Shown: positions 8,836-18,700 of the stretch, piece by piece
Numbering within the stretch: position 1 is the first letter of the stretch
Layout of the letters: each line of letters opens with the position of its first letter
From: Roseibium salinum
Lineage (GTDB): Bacteria; Pseudomonadota; Alphaproteobacteria; Rhizobiales; Stappiaceae
DNA length: 64,000 nt
NCBI RefSeq assembly: GCF_026240905.1
Contig: NZ_JAPEVI010000003.1
Location: forward strand, 4,094,501-4,158,500
Direction: 5' to 3'
Made by a program: the position numbers and the translations under genes
Notes under the pieces: generated by a model
Databases searched by the model: none
What the model was told of the DNA's origin: nothing
What the model saw: only the letters and a program-made list of their open reading frames with translations

Positions 8836-9837
8836 CTATGCAGCGCCGATCCGCAGCAGATCGTGCAGGTGGACGATGCCGACGGGACGCCCGTCCGAAA
8901 CTACGAAAACGGAAGTGATCGACAGGCTGTTCACCAGTTCCAGGATGCTGGCGGACAGGGTCTCCGGCACAACGGTTTTCGGACCGCGGGTCATGATCTC
9001 GCCGGCGGTCTTTTCCAGAAGGTTGGAAGAGACATGGCGGCGCAGGTCGCCGTCGGTGATGATCCCGATGAGTTGCCTCAGCTCGTCCGTGACGCCCAGG
9101 ACACCGAAGCCCTTCTGCGTCATCAGGACAATGCCTTCGCTCATCGGGGTGGATTCTGGAACCAGCGGCAACAGATCGCCGGAATGCATGATGTCCCTGG
9201 CGGTCTTCAGGCTCGCACCCAAACGGCCGCCCGGGTGGTAGACGCGAAAATCCTGTGCCGTGAAGCCGCGCCCCTCCAGAAGAGCGACCGCGAGCGCATC
9301 TCCGATCGCCAGCTGGATGAGCGCCGATGTGGTCGGTGCCAGCCCGTGCGGGCAGGCTTCCGCAACGCTGGGCAGTTTCAGGACGATATCGGCCGCCTTG
9401 CCCAAAGTGCTGTCCTCGCGGGACGTGATGGCGACAAGCGGCACCTTGAAGCGGCGCGTATAGCTGACGATGCCGGCGAGTTCCTGGGTCTCGCCGGACC
9501 AGGACAGGGCCAGAACGACATCCGCCTCGGTGATCATTCCCAAGTCGCCGTGGCTCGCCTCGCTGGCATGCACGAAGAAGGACGGGGTGCCGGTCGAGGC
9601 CAGGCTGGCGGCGATCTTCGTGCCGATATGGCCGCTCTTGCCGATGCCCGTCACGATGACACGGCCCCGGCTCTTCTGGATGAGATCGCAGGTGTCCTGG
9701 AAAGGACGGGCGAGACCGTCCTTCAAGGCAGCCCTGACCGCACTCAGGCCGGCGATTTCCGTCTCGAGCGTGCGTTCAGCGGACACCAGGCAAAGGGACG
9801 GCATGTCCGGATCGTGTTCAGAAAGAGGGTCTGGCAA
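8836..9837 (-). CDS. kdsD: Arabinose-5-phosphate isomerase (KpsF/GutQ/KdsD family)
   Basis: Interconverts ribulose 5-phosphate and arabinose 5-phosphate, the first step of Kdo synthesis for lipopolysaccharide. The 333-residue protein has the full family layout: a SIS sugar-phosphate-binding domain (about 40-175, with VIVTGIGKSGHIGTKIAAS and HASEASHGDLGMI) and two CBS domains (about 205-265 and 273-330). The C-terminal CBS pair and length distinguish it from stand-alone SIS proteins. No other lipopolysaccharide gene is adjacent here, and it is transcribed away from the barrel-protein gene. Confidence 0.92.
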   Translation of the reverse strand: MPDPLSEHDPDMPSLCLVSAERTLETEIAGLSAVRAALKDGLARPFQDTCDLIQKSRGRVIVTGIGKSGHIGTKIAASLASTGTPSFFVHASEASHGDLGMITEADVVLALSWSGETQELAGIVSYTRRFKVPLVAITSREDSTLGKAADIVLKLPSVAEACPHGLAPTTSALIQLAIGDALAVALLEGRGFTAQDFRVYHPGGRLGASLKTARDIMHSGDLLPLVPESTPMSEGIVLMTQKGFGVLGVTDELRQLIGIITDGDLRRHVSSNLLEKTAGEIMTRGPKTVVPETLSASILELVNSLSITSVFVVSDGRPVGIVHLHDLLRIGAA

Positions 9838-10030
9838 AGGGATGCTCCAGGGGCACTGACTGCACCCGTACTAGGCTAGTCGGCGGTCGGGATCAAGAAC
9901 CGGCGATTCTTTAAATGGATTTAATGGCGAAACTGCGTTGGACCTTGTCAAATTGCGAAACGGAAACGAAGCATTAACCATCCTTCGTCAGTTTGAACGG
10001 GATTGAAAATCCGACCGGTCCCGACACCTG

Positions 10031-11494
10031 ATGCGCCGCATTCTCTTCCTGATAATCTGTGCCGGCCTTTTGCAGGCCGCCCCCGCGGCGGCGCAGACGG
10101 CGCTGTCCGATTTGAGGGGCAGCGAGGAGCCGGCAGATGCGCTGGACTCCGAAGATGCGGCGGACCCGGCGGACGGCAGTGCGAAGCGCAATCCGACCCA
10201 GGCCGATGTGCACGCACTCAGAAGCAGTCTCAATTCCGCGGAGGCCGAATTCGGTTCGAACGGTCTCGGCCCGGCCGGGCCGGTCCTGCCGGTGCGTCCG
10301 TTTTCCGACCGGATCGCGGCTGTCGGCCGATCAGTTCCACTGACCAACCCGGGAATCGATGACAGCGTCTTTCAGGGCGACACGACCTTCGACGCTCCGG
10401 AAGGCATCCGCCTCGGCTCCTTCATGTTGACGCCGCAACTGACGGTCACGTCCGGCTGGAGCGACAACACCGCCGGGTCGGCAAACGGTACGGCCGGCGG
10501 CCTCTACCGGTTTTCTCCCGACATCGCGCTGACCTCCAACTGGTCGCGCCATCAGGTCGACGCCTCCTTGCGCGGGTCCTATACCGGTTATCCGGACGAC
10601 TCCGATGACAATGACAAATCGCTCGCGGCGGCGGCCAACCTGCGCCTCGACCTCAGCGAGGCGACCGAGGTGACCAGCGGTCTTTCCTATTCCTATTCTC
10701 AGGAAGACGACGGCAGTGCCGAGGCATCGTCGGGCACGGATCATGTTCAGGAGCTTTCGGGCAACCTCGGCGCCCGCCGGCAGCTCGGCCTCGTCGCGGC
10801 CACGGCTTCGATCGGCGCCGACCGGAATGTCTATACGTCGGACAGCGGTTCGGAAACCGGACGGGACAACACGCTCTATTCGGCCAGCCTGCGCCTCGAC
10901 GGCAATACCGGCAGCACGCTTTCGCCCTTTGTCGAGGGCGCACTGCTTCTGCGGCGCTATGATGACGGCTGCAGCGACAACCTGTGCGAGGAGCGCAACG
11001 CCAACGGCTACCAGCTTCGCGGCGGCCTCACCGTCGCGTCCGGGCCCAAGATTGCCGGTGAGCTGGGCGTCGGCTGGCGGATCGAGGATATCGAGGACGA
11101 GCGGCTGGAGGACCTTGCCGGTCTGGTGCTCGACGGCTCGCTCGTCTGGTCGCCGAGCCGCCTGACCACCGTCACCGCCGGCCTCGGGACCAGCTTTGCC
11201 TCAACCGATATCGACGGGGCGAGCGGCTCGATCATCTATTCCGGCGACCTCCGCCTTGCCCATGCCTTCAGCGACCGGTTCGTCGGCGAGACCGGCGTTG
11301 GCTACAGCTACCGCACCTATGAAGGCGTTTCGATCGAAGAACAGACCCTGACCGGGTTCGGCGGGCTCACGTTTGCCGTGACGCAGAACGTCGCTGTGAC
11401 CGCCGATTACACGCATCGCCGCTTCGACAGCTCGCAGGAGGGCAGCGATTACACGGAAAATGCAGTTGAAGCAGGTCTTCGTTTCCGGCATTAA
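10031..11494 (+). CDS. Outer-membrane beta-barrel protein
   Basis: A 487-residue exported protein with a clear signal peptide (hydrophobic LFLIICAGLLQAAPAAA, predicted cleavage after residue 21) followed by a disordered acidic stretch to about residue 110. The remainder is repeats of alternating polar and hydrophobic strands with Gly/Tyr/Ser-rich turns, ending in an aromatic-containing RFRH, typical of an outer-membrane barrel. One pair of cysteines (CSDNLCEE) could form a surface disulfide. It resembles the BBP2_2/porin-like group common in Rhizobiales. The substrate is unknown. Confidence 0.75.
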   Translation: MRRILFLIICAGLLQAAPAAAQTALSDLRGSEEPADALDSEDAADPADGSAKRNPTQADVHALRSSLNSAEAEFGSNGLGPAGPVLPVRPFSDRIAAVGRSVPLTNPGIDDSVFQGDTTFDAPEGIRLGSFMLTPQLTVTSGWSDNTAGSANGTAGGLYRFSPDIALTSNWSRHQVDASLRGSYTGYPDDSDDNDKSLAAAANLRLDLSEATEVTSGLSYSYSQEDDGSAEASSGTDHVQELSGNLGARRQLGLVAATASIGADRNVYTSDSGSETGRDNTLYSASLRLDGNTGSTLSPFVEGALLLRRYDDGCSDNLCEERNANGYQLRGGLTVASGPKIAGELGVGWRIEDIEDERLEDLAGLVLDGSLVWSPSRLTTVTAGLGTSFASTDIDGASGSIIYSGDLRLAHAFSDRFVGETGVGYSYRTYEGVSIEEQTLTGFGGLTFAVTQNVAVTADYTHRRFDSSQEGSDYTENAVEAGLRFRH

Positions 11495-11568
11495 CGGTGC
11501 GGTAACCAAACAATATCATTGATGGTGTGGGGCTGAAGCAATCACGGAACGGGCTTAAGGAGGCCCTG

Positions 11569-12840
11569 ATGCGGACTATTGTGCGTCGAAATGTTAAGGT
11601 GAAGGTATCAGTGCCACAGGATAAGCCCTGGAAATCCGCCCTGTTGAGGCTTGCCGGTGCGGCAGCCCTGGCAGGCGCCCTGACGACCTGGTCCCTGCCG
11701 GCGCAAGCCGATGCCGGGTTCAATCGCTTCGTCTCCGAATTCTGGCCGACCGCGCGGGCCGCCGGCATATCCTCCCAGACCTACAACGCCGTCTTTTCGG
11801 GTATGCAGCCCGACGACGACACGTTGCGCCTGATGAGCAAGCAGTCCGAATTCGTCAAGCCGATCTGGGATTATCTTGACAGCGCCGTCTCGGACGACCG
11901 CGTCGAGAAGGGCCGCAAGCTGCTGCGCGAATACGAAGCGGTTCTGAGGCAGATCGAGGCCCGCTACGGGGTCAACCGTGAGGTCGTGCTGGCGATCTGG
12001 GGCATGGAAACCAATTACGGCGGCTATATGGGCCGTCACAATGTCGTCCAGGCCCTGGCGACGCTCGCCTATGCCGCGCCGCGCCGCAAGAGTTTCTGGC
12101 AACAGGAGCTCGTCACTGCGCTCGGCATCGTCCAGGCCGGCCATGTGCGTTTCCAGGACATGGAAGGCTCCTGGGCTGGCGCCATGGGGCATACCCAGTT
12201 CATGCCTTCCAGCTGGAAGGCCTATGCGGCGGACTACGACGGCGACGGCCGGCGCGACATCTGGACGTCGATCCCCGATGCGCTGGCATCGACCGCGGCC
12301 TATCTCAACAAGCACGGCTGGCAGACCGGCAAGACCTGGGGCTATGAGGTCGAGCTGCCGTCCGGCTTCGACTATCGCCTGGCTGACGGTGAACAGACGC
12401 TGACGCTGGGTGAATGGAGCCGTCACGGCATCCGCCGGACAAATGGCAGGGATTTCCCGCGTCCTTCGGATGATGCCATTATTGTTCTGCCGGCGGGCGC
12501 AAGCGGTCCCGCCTTTTTGATGCTGCGCAATTTCTTTGTGATCAAGCGCTACAACAATGCGACGGCCTACGCCCTGGCTGTCGGGCATCTTGCGGACCGG
12601 ATCATCGGCGGAGGGCCGCTGGAAGGTGACTGGGCTCGCGAATACGTCCCGCTCAGCCGGTCGGAAACCGAAGAGCTTCAGGCGCTTCTCAACCGCCAGG
12701 GATTCACGGTGGGTGACGTGGACGGCCAGGTCGGACCCGCGACCCGGCGCGGCATACGCGCCTACCAGAGCGCCCGCGGCCTGGTGCCAGACGGATATGC
12801 GTCTGCGGTTTTGCTGGCACACATGAAGGTGGACGGGTAA
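11569..12840 (+). CDS. Lytic murein transglycosylase (MltB-like) with peptidoglycan-binding domain
   Basis: Periplasmic enzyme that cleaves peptidoglycan glycan strands, 423 residues. An N-terminal signal peptide (cleavage near AQA, about 47) is followed by the SLT/MltB domain with catalytic glutamate E147 in WGMETNYGGY, then FMPSSWKAYAADYDGDGRRDIW and the C-terminal PG_binding_1 domain (LQALLNRQGF...GPATRRGIRAYQ). ATG 11569 was chosen because AAGGAGG lies 5-11 bases upstream; a longer in-frame start at 11527 has no such site. It is followed by an SGNH-like gene on the same strand, so both may serve cell-wall remodelling. Confidence 0.92.
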   Translation: MRTIVRRNVKVKVSVPQDKPWKSALLRLAGAAALAGALTTWSLPAQADAGFNRFVSEFWPTARAAGISSQTYNAVFSGMQPDDDTLRLMSKQSEFVKPIWDYLDSAVSDDRVEKGRKLLREYEAVLRQIEARYGVNREVVLAIWGMETNYGGYMGRHNVVQALATLAYAAPRRKSFWQQELVTALGIVQAGHVRFQDMEGSWAGAMGHTQFMPSSWKAYAADYDGDGRRDIWTSIPDALASTAAYLNKHGWQTGKTWGYEVELPSGFDYRLADGEQTLTLGEWSRHGIRRTNGRDFPRPSDDAIIVLPAGASGPAFLMLRNFFVIKRYNNATAYALAVGHLADRIIGGGPLEGDWAREYVPLSRSETEELQALLNRQGFTVGDVDGQVGPATRRGIRAYQSARGLVPDGYASAVLLAHMKVDG

Positions 12841-12856
12841 ACTGGGCCGGAGCAAA

Positions 12857-12874
12857 GCCTGCATGCATGCAGGC
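12857..12874. repeat. Perfect 18-bp palindrome
   Basis: GCCTGCATGCATGCAGGC reads identically on both strands and lies 16 bases after the transglycosylase stop. It could form a tight hairpin acting as a weak terminator or mRNA-stabilising structure. No T run follows. Confidence 0.4.
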
Positions 12875-12924
12875 GCGGCAGCCTGGATGCAGGTGATCCA
12901 GCACAGTCCAGTCGGGAGCCACAA

Positions 12925-14124
12925 GTGAAAGCGCCTTTCCGGCCACATGGAGCCAGGACCATAGCGAGAGCGTTCGCGCGGCTTGTCGTGGTCTTGGCTG
13001 TCGTTCTCCTGAGCATTGATATCACCGCCGTCCTGGCGCAGGACGGGCCGGGCCGGGAGATCGTGGTTGCCCAGAACGGGGTATTTCGCGGTTTCAATCC
13101 GTTCGCTCCGCTGCAGCGTCTCTTCGGGAGCAAGGAGAAGCGGCCGGTCCAGAGGCAGCAAGAGCAGCCCGTCCAACAACGCAAGCAAAGGGTGACGCGC
13201 CCTGCCGGCACGCCGCCCAAATTCGAGATCGTGGAGAAGGATCCGGACGCAGGCGTGATCCTTGTTGTGGGCGACCGGATGGCACGCGGCGTCGCCGACG
13301 GGCTCAAATTCACGCTTTCGGAAAAGCCGCAGATCCGTGTCGAGGCGATCACCGAGGACAAGGCGGGCTTCATCGGCGAAAACGTCCCTGACTGGCCGAC
13401 CGAGGTGCTTTCCAAGATCCGCGGCGGGGCGGATGTGCAGGCCGTCGTGGTGATGATCGGACGCCATGACCTCGGCAAGCCGTTTCCGGGAGAGCCGCCG
13501 GTGGAGTTCATGACCGCGGAATGGCTGGAGACTTACCGGGACAGGGTGAGGGCGCTTGTCCGCGTTATCCGGCAGGAGAAAAAGCCGATCGTGTGGGCGG
13601 GCCTGCCGCCGACGAACGAAGAACTCGTCAATGGCGATTTCACCCAGCTCAATTCCATCTTCACGAGCGCGGCCGAAGACCGTCGTGTCCGCTATGTCGA
13701 TATCTGGGACATCTTCCTGGCCGAGGACGGCAGTTATTCCTCCTACGGGCCGGATGTGGACGGCAAGAACGCGCGCCTGCGCGATAGCGACCGGATCGAT
13801 TTCACCTGGGCCGGATACCGGAAGGTCGCCTTTTTCGTCGAGCGCGAATTGACCCGGATTCTCGGCGGCTATGGCGGTCTGGCCTTCGAAGGTGTCGAGG
13901 ACGACCCCAACTTCGTCGTTCTGACGGGCCGCACGACATCGCCCGAAGCGCTGCTTCTCGGCGGCGAGGAGGATGCCCGCCTCGACCAGGACAGTGCCAC
14001 CTACGACTTCTTCGTGAAAGGAGAACCGTTGCCGCCGATGCCCGGCCGCGTGGACGACCCGCGCATACGGGCCGAAGGGGCTTCCTCCCTGATCGGCGAA
14101 AGCCGTTTTCCGGGCGGGTCGTAG
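12925..14124 (+). CDS. SGNH-family (DUF459-like) periplasmic protein with degenerate catalytic residues
   Basis: The 399-residue product begins with GTG 12925, preceded by GGGAG, and has a long N-terminal hydrophobic anchor or signal (about 11-38), a Gln/Arg-rich linker and a C-terminal SGNH-hydrolase-like fold from about residue 105. Landmarks are shifted: block I reads GDRMA (R118 where GDS has the nucleophile), the block III region reads GRHD (H181 where GxND has Asn), and the last block reads DRIDFTWAG, with D292 where catalytic His is expected. If these blocks are aligned correctly it lacks the usual Ser and His, pointing to a non-catalytic or altered enzyme. A cell-envelope role is inferred from its neighbour. 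Confidence 0.75.
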   Translation: MKAPFRPHGARTIARAFARLVVVLAVVLLSIDITAVLAQDGPGREIVVAQNGVFRGFNPFAPLQRLFGSKEKRPVQRQQEQPVQQRKQRVTRPAGTPPKFEIVEKDPDAGVILVVGDRMARGVADGLKFTLSEKPQIRVEAITEDKAGFIGENVPDWPTEVLSKIRGGADVQAVVVMIGRHDLGKPFPGEPPVEFMTAEWLETYRDRVRALVRVIRQEKKPIVWAGLPPTNEELVNGDFTQLNSIFTSAAEDRRVRYVDIWDIFLAEDGSYSSYGPDVDGKNARLRDSDRIDFTWAGYRKVAFFVERELTRILGGYGGLAFEGVEDDPNFVVLTGRTTSPEALLLGGEEDARLDQDSATYDFFVKGEPLPPMPGRVDDPRIRAEGASSLIGESRFPGGS

Positions 14125-14144
14125 AGCTCTGCTGCCAGCGCAAA

Positions 14145-14181
14145 ACAAAACCCCACCGAGTGCAAAATCGGCGGGGTTTTT
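14145..14181. terminator. Bidirectional intrinsic terminator between DUF459 gene and gltD
   Basis: The stem CCCCACCGA / TCGGCGGGG (one mismatch), loop around GTGCAAAA, is followed by TTTTT on the plus strand and preceded by an AAAACAAAA tract, so it works for both convergent genes. Confidence 0.75.
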
Positions 14182-14201
14182 CGTGATCGTGCCTTATGAA
14201 C

Positions 14202-15632
14202 TCAGCGCGGCAGGTCGGAGGAGCCGGTCAGCAACTCGTCAACCGCCCGGGCGGCCTGGCGGCCTTCGCGGATCGCCCAGACGACCAGGGACTGGCCCTT
14301 GCGGACGTCGCCGGCGGCAAAGACCTTGTCCATGCTGGTCTTGTAGTCTTCGGTATTGGCCTTCACATTGGTGCGGCCATCCAATTCCAGCTTGTCGCCG
14401 GCCTGGGCGATGTAGGTGTCGAGCAGCGGACCGGAGAACCCGATCGCGGCCAGAACCAGGTCCGCGCGCAGGATGAACTCGGTTCCTTCGATCGGTCGGC
14501 GTTTTTCATCGACACGCGCGCATTTGACGCCGATGACCTTGCCATCCTCGCCGACGAGCCCGAGTGTCGCGGCGGAGAATTCGCGTTCCGCGCCTTCCGC
14601 CTGGGAGGAGGAGGTGCGGAATTTGGTCGGCCAGTAGGGCCAGACCGCAAGCTTGTCTTCCTTGAGCGGCGGGATCGGGCGGATATCGAGCTGGGTCACC
14701 GAAAGGGCGCCCTGGCGGAAGGCCGTGCCGACGCAGTCCGAAGCCGTGTCGCCGCCGCCGATGACGACGACATGCTTGCCGCCCGCCCAGATCGGCGCCT
14801 CATCGCCCTCCGGTTCGCCGCCGACGCGGCGGTTCTGCTGAACCAGATAGGGCATGGCCCAATGGCAGCCTTCGAGTTCCATGCCGCCGACGCCCGGGTC
14901 GCGCGGGCGCTCGGCGCCTGCGCACAGGATGACCGCGTCGTGGCGTTCGGCAAGCTCTTCCAGGCTGACGGTCACGCCGACATTGACGCCGTAATGGAAG
15001 ACGACACCCTCGGCTTCCATCTGCTTCACCCGGCGGTCGATATAGTGCTTTTCCATCTTGAAGTCGGGAATGCCGTAGCGCAGCAGTCCGCCGGCCTTCG
15101 GCTCGCGCTCGTAGACATGCACGGTGTGCCCGGCCCGGGCGAGCTGCTGCGCCGCCGCCATGCCGGCGGGACCTGAGCCGACGATGGCAACGGCCTTGCC
15201 GGTCTTGGTTGCCGAAGGTTCCGGCACGATCCAGCCTTGCTCCCAGCCCTTGTCGGCAATGGCCTGTTCAACGCTCTTGATGTTGACCGGAACGTCTTCC
15301 AGGTTGAGCGTGCAGGCTTCTTCGCACGGGGCGGGGCAGATGCGGCCGGTGAATTCGGGGAAGTTGTTGGTGGAATGCAGGTTTCGCAGGGCGATGTCCC
15401 AGTCGCCCTGGTAGACCAGGTCGTTCCAGTCCGGGATCTGGTTCTCAACCGGGCATCCGTCGGGGCCGTGACAGAAGGGAATGCCGCAATCCATGCAGCG
15501 GGCCGCCTGGTTGACGAGTTCCTGATCGTTCAGCGGAAGCGTGAATTCACGGAAATGGCGAATACGGTCGGACGCAGGCTGATACTTCTGTTCCTGCCGA
15601 TCGATTTCCAAAAAACCGGTTACCTTTCCCAA
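14202..15632 (-). CDS. gltD: Glutamate synthase (NADPH) small subunit
   Basis: Feeds electrons from NADPH to the large subunit in the ammonia-assimilating glutamate synthase. The 476 residues contain an N-terminal four-cysteine iron-sulfur region (C46, C49, C54, C60, continuing with CPAPCEEAC), a Rossmann FAD motif [10 protein letters not shown] near 150, and the NADPH-binding GGGDTASDC near 290. Length and order are those of GltD. It is transcribed 166 bases downstream of gltB; the gap holds a repeat (copy 2). The start [10 protein letters not shown] is the usual one. Confidence 0.96.
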   Translation of the reverse strand: MGKVTGFLEIDRQEQKYQPASDRIRHFREFTLPLNDQELVNQAARCMDCGIPFCHGPDGCPVENQIPDWNDLVYQGDWDIALRNLHSTNNFPEFTGRICPAPCEEACTLNLEDVPVNIKSVEQAIADKGWEQGWIVPEPSATKTGKAVAIVGSGPAGMAAAQQLARAGHTVHVYEREPKAGGLLRYGIPDFKMEKHYIDRRVKQMEAEGVVFHYGVNVGVTVSLEELAERHDAVILCAGAERPRDPGVGGMELEGCHWAMPYLVQQNRRVGGEPEGDEAPIWAGGKHVVVIGGGDTASDCVGTAFRQGALSVTQLDIRPIPPLKEDKLAVWPYWPTKFRTSSSQAEGAEREFSAATLGLVGEDGKVIGVKCARVDEKRRPIEGTEFILRADLVLAAIGFSGPLLDTYIAQAGDKLELDGRTNVKANTEDYKTSMDKVFAAGDVRKGQSLVVWAIREGRQAARAVDELLTGSSDLPR

Positions 15633-15695
15633 GGCGACCTCCTCAAACTAGTGCGTCCTTTGGAGCATCCGGTCGAGACGAACTCGGACAGGATC

Positions 15696-15739
15696 CTCTA
15701 CCATTTTGACTAAGATCAGCTTTTGGACGACGGCTGATC
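15696..15739 (-). repeat. Intergenic repeat with inverted ends (copy 2), between gltB and gltD
   Basis: On the plus strand CTCTACCATTTT is followed by six bases and GATCAGCTTTTG, and GATCAGC (15714-15720) pairs with GCTGATC (15733-15739). The opening of about 30 bases matches the element at 2634-2699 at nearly every position outside the six-base spacer. Strand is arbitrary. It lies between gltB and gltD and could affect the ratio of their transcripts. Confidence 0.6.
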
Positions 15740-15798
15740 TGGATGGCTGCGACCGGCCGCGGAGCGCGGCCGAGAGCCAGGCTGTTCAAGTTGTCCCG

Positions 15799-18700
15799 CT
15801 ATTCGGCCGCGACCATGCCAAGGCGCTGCTCTTCCATCTCCCGCAGCGCGCGCCGGTACTCGACCGGCATGACCTTGACGAATTTCGGCCGGTAGGTGGC
15901 CCAGTCGTCGAGGATGGCTTCGGCCTTCGTGGAGCCGGTCAGTTCCAGGTGCTTGGCCAGCATCTGGCGCAGGCGCTCGTCGTCGTGGCGGGTCATGTCG
16001 CAGGAAACGTCGACGCGTCCCTTGTGCTCGATGTCTCCGCCATGATGGTGGAACTTTTCCAGAAGGTCGTCCTCTTCCGTCACCGGTTCGAGTTCGACCA
16101 TCGCCAGGTTGCAGCGGGACCCGAATGAGCCTTCCTCGTCGAGGACATAGGCGATCCCGCCGGACATGCCGGCCGCGAAGTTGCGTCCGGTCTGGCCGAT
16201 GACGACGACAACGCCGCCGGTCATGTATTCGCAGCCGTGGTCGCCGACACCTTCCACAACGGCGATGGCGCCGGAGTTCCGGACGGCGAAACGTTCACCG
16301 GCCACACCGCGGAAGTAGCACTCGCCCTCGGTCGCGCCGTAGAGCACGGTGTTGCCGACGATGATGGAGTCTTCCGGAACGATGCGGGTGTTTTCCGGCG
16401 GACGCACGATCAGCTTGCCGCCTGACAGACCCTTGCCGACATAGTCGTTGGCGTCGCCCACCAGGTCGATGGTGACCCCACGCGCCAGGAAGGCGCCGAA
16501 TGCCTGGCCCGCGGTGCCCTTCAGGTTGATCTTGAGGGTATCGGGATGCTTCAGCGCCTTGTGGCCGTAGCGCCGGGCGATTTCGCCGGAGAGCATGGCG
16601 CCGACGGAGCGGTCGACCGAGCAGATGGTCTCGTCGATGACCGTCGGCTCGCGGTCGTCCAGCGCCGGCTTTGCCGCGGCAATAAGACGGCGGTCGAGAA
16701 TGTCGACGATCGGATGTTCCTGACGCTTGGTCCAGCGGGTCTCTTCCGGGGCCGCTTCCGGCTGGAAGAAGATCCGCGTGAAGTCGAGGCCCTTGGCCTT
16801 CCAGTGGTCGATTGCCGCTTCCTTGTCGAGGAAGTCGGAACGGCCGATGAGTTGGTCCAGCTTGGCAATGCCGAGCTCTGCCATCAGTTCGCGCACTTCC
16901 TCGGCAACGTAGAAGAAGTAGTTGATGACGTGTTCCGGCGCACCCTTGAAGCGCTTGCGCAGGACGGGGTCCTGGGTGGCGATGCCGACCGGGCAGGTGT
17001 TCAGGTGACACTTGCGCATCATCAGGCAGCCGGCGGCGATCAGCGGAGCCGTGGAGAAGCCGAACTCGTCGGCCCCCAGCAGAGCGCCGATGATGACGTC
17101 CCGGCCGGTGCGCAGGCCGCCATCCACCTGCAGGGCAACGCGCGAGCGCAGGCCGTTGAGGACCAGGGTCTGCTGGGTTTCGGCAAGGCCGATTTCCCAC
17201 GGAGACCCGGCATGCTTGATGGAAGTGAGCGGAGAGGCGCCCGTACCGCCGTCATAGCCGGAAATGGTGATGTGGTCCGCTCTTGCCTTGGCGACGCCGG
17301 CGGCAACGGTTCCCACGCCGACCTCAGACACCAGCTTGACCGAGATATCGGCGCGCGGATTGACGTTCTTCAGGTCGTAGATGAGCTGCGCCAGATCCTC
17401 GATGGAATAGATGTCATGGTGCGGGGGCGGCGAAATCAGGCCGACGCCCGGTGTCGAGTGGCGCACTTTCGCGATCACCGCGTCCACCTTGTGACCCGGC
17501 AACTGGCCGCCTTCGCCGGGCTTCGCGCCCTGGGCGACCTTAATCTGGATCATGTCGGAGTTGACCAGGTATTCCGTGGTCACGCCGAAACGGCCCGAGG
17601 CAACCTGCTTGATGGCGGAGCGCTGCGGGTTCATGGACCCGTCCGGGAGCGGATTGAAACGCTCCGGCTCCTCGCCGCCTTCCCCGGTGTTCGACTTGCC
17701 GCCGATCCGGTTCATGGCGACGGCAAGCGTCGTATGGGCTTCGCGGGAGATGGAGCCGAAGGACATGGCGCCGGTGACGAAGCGTTTGACGATGTCCTCC
17801 GCCGATTCCACCTGATCGATGTCGATCGGAGTGCGGCCGATTTCGTCCGCGCCCTTGATGCGGAACAGGCCTCGGATGGCGTAGCGGCCGCTTTCCTCGT
17901 TCACCAGCTTGGCGAATTCGCGATACTTTTCCGGCAGTGCGGAGCGGACCGCGTGCTGAAGCGTCGCGACGGAAGACGGCGTCCACATGTGGCTTTCGCC
18001 GCGGTTGCGGAAGGCGTATTCGCCGCCGATGTCGAGCGAGCGGCGCAGGATGGCGACGTCGCCGAAGGCTTCCGCGTGACGCAGGACGGTTTCCTCGGCG
18101 ACTTCGTCCAGGCCGATGCCTTCGATCATGGTGGCCGTGCCGAAGAAATACCGCCGTACGAAGTCGGAGGACAGGCCGACGGCATCGAATATCTGGGCGC
18201 CGCAATAGGACTGGTAGGTCGAAATGCCCATCTTGGACATGACCTTGAGAATGCCCTTGTCGATCGACTTGATGTAGCGCCAGACGACCTCGTCCTGATC
18301 GACCTCTTCGGGGAAGTCCATTTCCATGTGCATGGAAAGGAGCGTCTCGAAGGCGAGATAGGGGTTGATCGCCTCCGCGCCGTAGCCGGCCAGAACGCAG
18401 AAGTGGTGAACTTCGCGGGCTTCCCCGGTCTCGACCACCAGACCGACGGAGGTGCGCAGGCCCTTGCGGATCAGGTGATGATGCACGGCGGCCGTCGCCA
18501 GGAGAGCCGGGATGGCGATCCGGGACCGGCTGATCATGCGGTCGGAGAGGATAATGATGTTGTAGCCGTCCGTGACGGCCTTTTCTGCGCGCTCGCACAG
18601 GTCCGACAGGGCGCCTTCCATGCCGGCGGCGCCTTTTTCGGAATTATAGGTGATGTCCAGCGTCTTTGCGGAGAACTGATTGTCCGCGATGTCGCCGATC

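Noticed and set aside
11608..14148. Very long open frame on the minus strand (846 codons) opposite the transglycosylase and SGNH genes
   Set aside because: It overlaps two well-supported genes on the opposite strand, has Arg/Gly/Pro-rich composition typical of reversed GC-rich codons, and contains no recognisable domain.
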